The notes under the pieces were generated by a model. That model was given only the letters and a program-made list of their open reading frames with translations. It did no database searches and was not told the DNA's origin. A program made the translations under genes and the position numbers. Shown in pieces: positions 7,270-10,708 of a stretch of 10,708 nucleotides of DNA. The stretch lies in NCBI GenBank assembly GCA_037441725.1, contig JBBIRT010000111.1:1-10708 (forward strand), read 5' to 3'. The stretch comes from JBBIRT01 sp037441725 (GTDB taxonomy: Bacteria > Desulfobacterota > BSN033 > UBA1163). Each line of letters opens with the position of its first letter. Positions within the stretch are counted from its first letter, which is position 1.

Positions 7270-7439
7270 ATCTCCTCCAAAACTTTATTCTTTCCCTAAT
7301 TTGAGTGGTTTAGGGTTTGATTCTGCATCCTCCATCGCCATCATCCGAGTCGCTCCATAGAGGTTTTTATTGAAACTTATAGAATTTTATATTAGGAGAA
7401 AGAATAGCTAAAGTCAATCCTAATGGGAAAGGGGTTAGG

Positions 7440-9056
7440 TTGATCAGAGTTGTTTTTTTAGGTGGGGTTAGAACGGTTACAGGATCAGCCACCTATTTAG
7501 AAAAGGGATCCTTAAAGTGGCTGGTTGACTGCGGGATGTTTCAGGGAGGCAGAGAAATTGAATCAAGAAATTGGAAGACCCAACCCTATCAACCCAAAGA
7601 CCTTTCTTTTATTCTCCTGACCCATGCCCATATCGACCACAGTGGACTCATACCGAGGTTGGTTAGGGAGGGGTTCAGTGGGAAAGTGATTTGCACGAAG
7701 GCAACCCTCGATCTCTGTGAAATCATGCTTCAAGACAGTGGCCACATCCAAGAGATGGAGGCAGAATGGGAAAGTCGAAAAGGGAGAAGAGCAGGGAAGG
7801 GGGAGGTCCTTCCTCTCTATACCGTGAGGGATGCAGAAAAAAGTTTATCCTATTTCCATCCGGTAGAATATGATGAAATCTTTCAAATGGGAGACGGAGT
7901 AAAGGTCCGATTTCAAGATGCAGGACATATCTTAGGTTCAGCCATCATTGAGCTCTGGATTGAGGAAAGGGGGAAGGAAAAGAAGATTATCTTTTCTGGA
8001 GATTTAGGAAACTCAGGACAACCTTTGGTGAAGGATCCTTCCGTCGTTGAAGAGGGAGATTTCCTCTGGTTGGAATCGACCTATGGGAACCGCTTCCACA
8101 AGACGAGGGAGGAGACAGATCAGGAATTGTTAAGAATTGTTCAAGAGGCCATCGCTCATCAGGCAAAAGTGATTATTCCTGCCTTTGCTGTGGAGAGGAC
8201 CCAGGAGGTGATCTATACTCTTGGTCAATTTATCCGAAAAAGATCCATCCCTCCCATTCCTGTTTATATCGATAGCCCCTTAGCCATCTCTGCTACAGAG
8301 ATTTTCAAGAGAAATTCAGAATATTTTGATCAGGAGGCCAAAGACCTGTTATCAGATGGAGACAATCCATTAGAGCTTCCTGAAATCATCTATACCCTTA
8401 CCACCGAAGAGTCAAAAAAGATTAACGATGATCCAGGGCCTGGGATCATTGTCTCCGCAAGTGGTATGTGCGATTCAGGAAGGGTTAAACATCATTTGAA
8501 ACACCATCTCTGGAAAGAGACCTCTCATATCGTCTTCATTGGCTATCAGGCTGAAGGAACCATTGGCAGAAAGATTATTGATGGGGCCAAGAAGGTTAAG
8601 CTTTTTGGAGAAGAGATTGCAGTGAAGGCGAATATTCATACCCTGGGCGGATTCTCAGCCCATGCAGATCAAAGAGGGCTTCTTGACTGGCTTTCACATT
8701 TTCAAAATCCTCAACTCAGAGTATTTGTGACTCATGGGGAAGAGAAGATTTCAGTCGGGTTGAGTCAAACCATCTATGAAAAATTCCAATTCAAAGCCAC
8801 TGTTCCTCAGTGGAGAGAAAGGATGGTTCTCTTTTTGGATGATGAGAAAGAGGTGGAAAAAGAAAGGATGAGAGAGGAATTGCCCACGCAAGAATCTTTC
8901 TCTTCTTTTTTTAGAAATTTAGATCGGACTTATAAGAGGCTTCGGCGGAAATTGAAAAGAGAAGGGAGGAAAGGAGGGTATCTTCAAAATTCCAATCAAT
9001 TTAAGCAATTAGAGGAGATTCATAAAAGATTGAAAGAATTGGAAGAGGAGTTTTAA
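7440..9056 (+). CDS. Beta-CASP metallo-beta-lactamase-fold RNase (YSH1/CPSF-like)
   Basis: This 538-residue protein has all motifs of a beta-CASP nuclease. In the lactamase core these are D30, H62-x-H64-x-D66-H67 (THAHIDHSG), H163 (AGHILGSA) and D188 (SGDLGN). In the beta-CASP insert they are E212 (LESTYGNR), the SASGMCDSGRVKHH segment with motif-B His near 351-352, H408 (FSAHAD) and the closing H432 (VTHGEE). Such enzymes bind two zinc ions and act on RNA as endo- or 5'-exonucleases; bacterial YSH1-type members are little studied. Residues about 465-538 form a highly charged helical tail, probably coiled coil, with KRLRRKLKREGRK that could bind RNA. The start is TTG at 7440: an in-frame stop lies at 7380 with no ATG or GTG between, AAAGGGG (7428-7434) lies upstream, and M-I-R-V-V-F-L-G-G is the expected family beginning. 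It leads an apparent three-gene operon. Confidence 0.93.
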   Translation: MIRVVFLGGVRTVTGSATYLEKGSLKWLVDCGMFQGGREIESRNWKTQPYQPKDLSFILLTHAHIDHSGLIPRLVREGFSGKVICTKATLDLCEIMLQDSGHIQEMEAEWESRKGRRAGKGEVLPLYTVRDAEKSLSYFHPVEYDEIFQMGDGVKVRFQDAGHILGSAIIELWIEERGKEKKIIFSGDLGNSGQPLVKDPSVVEEGDFLWLESTYGNRFHKTREETDQELLRIVQEAIAHQAKVIIPAFAVERTQEVIYTLGQFIRKRSIPPIPVYIDSPLAISATEIFKRNSEYFDQEAKDLLSDGDNPLELPEIIYTLTTEESKKINDDPGPGIIVSASGMCDSGRVKHHLKHHLWKETSHIVFIGYQAEGTIGRKIIDGAKKVKLFGEEIAVKANIHTLGGFSAHADQRGLLDWLSHFQNPQLRVFVTHGEEKISVGLSQTIYEKFQFKATVPQWRERMVLFLDDEKEVEKERMREELPTQESFSSFFRNLDRTYKRLRRKLKREGRKGGYLQNSNQFKQLEEIHKRLKELEEEF

Positions 9057-9061
9057 AGGGA

Positions 9062-9952
9062 ATGCTGAAGGAAGGCCTTAAAAAGTTTACTGGAATTCTC
9101 ATTTTAGTATTGATGATCTTAGGATGGATAAGCCACACTGTTTGGGGCAGAAGTCATGTTCGTATTGGATCGCTTCCCAAAGTGGTCCGGCAGGGTGAGA
9201 TAGACCTGATAAGTCTATTTGGGCCATCCTCTCTTGAATCCGTTTTTACAGAATTTCAAGGGAGAAGATTTCCACTGGTCTTTAATGAGCAGAAGGGGAT
9301 TTATGAAGGGCTCATCGGCATTGACCTGGAGACCCCAGCCCATCTTCATGAAATAAAGGTGGTCGCCATAGAGAATAGGCTTCCAATTTTTTCAGCCACT
9401 TTTCCCTTAAGGGTGGAGAAGATTGACTTTGGTGTTCAAAGGCTCTCCCTTCCGCCTAAAATGGTAGAGTTGGATAGAGAAACATTGGAAAGGGTTCATC
9501 AGGAGGCCAAGCTATTGGATACTTTATTTCAGGTCCTTCGGGAGGAAAGGTTATGGAGAGGAGATTTTATCCGTCCTGTAGAGGGAGAACTCTCTTTGGC
9601 ATTTGGCGTGAATCGTATCATCAATGGACAACATCGAAGCCCACATACAGGGGTTGATATCAAAGCAGAGGAAGGAACTCCGGTATTGGCATGCAATAGT
9701 GGTCTTGTGGTTCTGGTAAAAGAACTCTACTTTGCGGGGAAATCCGTCATCATTGATCATGGATTGGGTATCTTTTCGATGTATTTCCATCTTTCAGCAG
9801 TTCAAGTAAAAGAAGGGGATAGGATGAATAAAGGAGTGGTATTGGGTCAAGTTGGATCAACAGGGAGATCAACAGGACCTCACCTTCATTGGGGAATCAG
9901 AGTGAATGGAGCGAAGGTAGACCCCTTCTCCCTTCTTAAGCTAAGTTTTTAG
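9062..9952 (+). CDS. Secreted or anchored M23 (LytM-type) peptidase
   Basis: The 296-residue product begins with a basic stretch and a hydrophobic segment (about 10-24) ending near T-V-W-G, which reads as a signal peptide or uncleaved anchor, so it acts in the periplasm or at the cell surface. Residues 30-115 look like a beta-rich accessory domain, and 130-160 like a short helical linker. The M23 domain spans about 170-296, with zinc ligands H195 and D199 in HTGVD and H276 in HLHW, and catalytic-type H243 (YFHLS) and H274. The intact set suggests an active peptidoglycan endopeptidase rather than a degenerate LytM activator. It starts 5 bases after the nuclease stop, with GAGGAG inside the end of that gene, so translational coupling is likely. 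The cell-wall substrate is inferred from the family. Confidence 0.93.
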   Translation: MLKEGLKKFTGILILVLMILGWISHTVWGRSHVRIGSLPKVVRQGEIDLISLFGPSSLESVFTEFQGRRFPLVFNEQKGIYEGLIGIDLETPAHLHEIKVVAIENRLPIFSATFPLRVEKIDFGVQRLSLPPKMVELDRETLERVHQEAKLLDTLFQVLREERLWRGDFIRPVEGELSLAFGVNRIINGQHRSPHTGVDIKAEEGTPVLACNSGLVVLVKELYFAGKSVIIDHGLGIFSMYFHLSAVQVKEGDRMNKGVVLGQVGSTGRSTGPHLHWGIRVNGAKVDPFSLLKLSF

Positions 9953-9973
9953 GCGAAAGAGAGGGATCATCCT

Positions 9974-10708
9974 ATGGCCGGTAAAAAATACGCCATCATT
10001 ACAGGAGGGAGTTCAGGTTTGGGATTTGCAATGGCTCAGAAATTAGCAGAAAAGGGATATGTTCCCCTTTTAATCGCAAGGGGGAAGGATAAAATAGAAA
10101 AAGCCATCCACACCCTTAGAAAGAGGGGGCTTGAGGGGGAAGGTTTTCAAGGAGATGTAACCTCTTCGAAGGATCTTAGTGATATCTTTGAAGTCATAAA
10201 AGGACGGTATGAAAAGATAGATTTCCTGATCCTCAATGCGGGTGTGGTTCATGTGCATCTGCTTTCTGATTATACGGATTATAGAGAGATGAAAGAAGAC
10301 ATCGACATCGACTTATGGGGAACAATATTACCGACTAAAATTTTCATGCCTTTATTAAGACCAGGGTCTCAAATCCTCATGATTTCATCAGGATTGGGTC
10401 TGGTAGGGGCTGCAGGGTACTCTACCTATTGTGCAGCAAAGGCAGGGGTGATCAATTTTGCAGAAGCTATAAGAAGGGAACTTCTATGTAAAGGGATCTC
10501 TGTTTATGTAGCCTGTCCTGCAGATATCGACACTCCCCAATATGCAGAGGAGCGGAAGAGCATGCCCGAATGGATGAAAAAGGCAACTTCTGCACGACGG
10601 TCTCTTTTGTCTCCTGAGGAGGCAGCTGAGAAAATACTTTCTCGCTGTAAGGGGAAGAGGTTTTTAATCACCATAAATCCTGAAATTAGGTTATTGCGTG
10701 GTTTAAAT
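9974..10708 (+). CDS. Short-chain dehydrogenase resembling 3-ketodihydrosphingosine reductase (3' end outside the window)
   Basis: This frame starts at ATG 9974, with an AGAGGGA binding site just upstream and 21 bases after the M23 gene. It remains open for 245 codons to the right edge. It is a classical SDR: GGSSGLG at 11-17 for the dinucleotide, R36 after the second strand suggesting NADPH preference, D61, NAG at 88-90, S138/S139, and Y152-x3-K156. The region after the active site, with VACPADIDTPQYAEE at 179-193 and a following P, resembles the PPDTDTPGFAEEN block of 3-ketodihydrosphingosine reductases, which reduce 3-ketosphinganine in sphingolipid synthesis. The catalytic-tetrad Asn position (usually NxxG) is Asp113 in DIDLWG. 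No serine palmitoyltransferase is in view, so the lipid role is a hypothesis and a generic SDR remains possible. It probably belongs to the operon begun by the nuclease. Confidence 0.88.
   Translation, partial: MAGKKYAIITGGSSGLGFAMAQKLAEKGYVPLLIARGKDKIEKAIHTLRKRGLEGEGFQGDVTSSKDLSDIFEVIKGRYEKIDFLILNAGVVHVHLLSDYTDYREMKEDIDIDLWGTILPTKIFMPLLRPGSQILMISSGLGLVGAAGYSTYCAAKAGVINFAEAIRRELLCKGISVYVACPADIDTPQYAEERKSMPEWMKKATSARRSLLSPEEAAEKILSRCKGKRFLITINPEIRLLRGLN

Noticed and set aside
7270..7439. Regulatory RNA or promoter in the spacer between the LOG and nuclease genes
   Set aside because: A TTGAAA at 7370 has no suitably spaced -10 hexamer, and I see no riboswitch-like structure or repeat; only the ribosome binding sites at each edge are supported.

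Overview
The window has a moderate-to-low GC content and carries nine protein-coding genes with short spacers and strong GGAGG-type ribosome binding sites. Gene content (HD-GYP and HDOD regulators next to a HEAT-repeat protein, an SCP-x-like thiolase, a LOG protein, a beta-CASP nuclease, an M23 peptidase and an SDR) fits a Gram-negative, anaerobe-like bacterium of the Desulfobacterota/deltaproteobacterial type. That placement is inferred from gene style, not proven. No RNA genes, CRISPR arrays, insertion sequences or phage genes were seen.

Region 1 (1-3704, plus strand) looks like a signalling block. It holds the 3' part of a HEAT-repeat protein, an HD-GYP protein of the cyclic-di-GMP phosphodiesterase class, and a membrane-anchored HDOD protein. 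The HDOD gene is preceded by a 199-base spacer with small hairpins next to its ribosome binding site.

Region 2 (3701-5185, minus strand) is a single thiolase-superfamily gene that converges on the HDOD gene with overlapping stop codons. It carries a C-terminal DUF35-type OB-fold. The residues that align with the thiolase nucleophilic Cys and with both active-site His are Ser, Gln and Tyr. It is therefore probably not an ordinary thiolase and may be an Ltp2-like aldolase or lyase. This is the most interesting item in the window.

Region 3 (5186-6577) is an AT-rich spacer followed by a lone gluzincin-like HExxH putative metallopeptidase. It converges with a LOG-family nucleotide hydrolase on the minus strand (6616-7269).

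Region 4 (7440-10708, plus strand) is an apparent operon: a beta-CASP metallo-beta-lactamase nuclease with a TTG start, a secreted M23 (LytM) peptidase 5 bases downstream, and a short-chain dehydrogenase that resembles 3-ketodihydrosphingosine reductase and runs off the window end. No single new multi-gene system is evident. The novelty lies in the remodelled thiolase and, more modestly, in the HEAT/HD-GYP/HDOD cluster.
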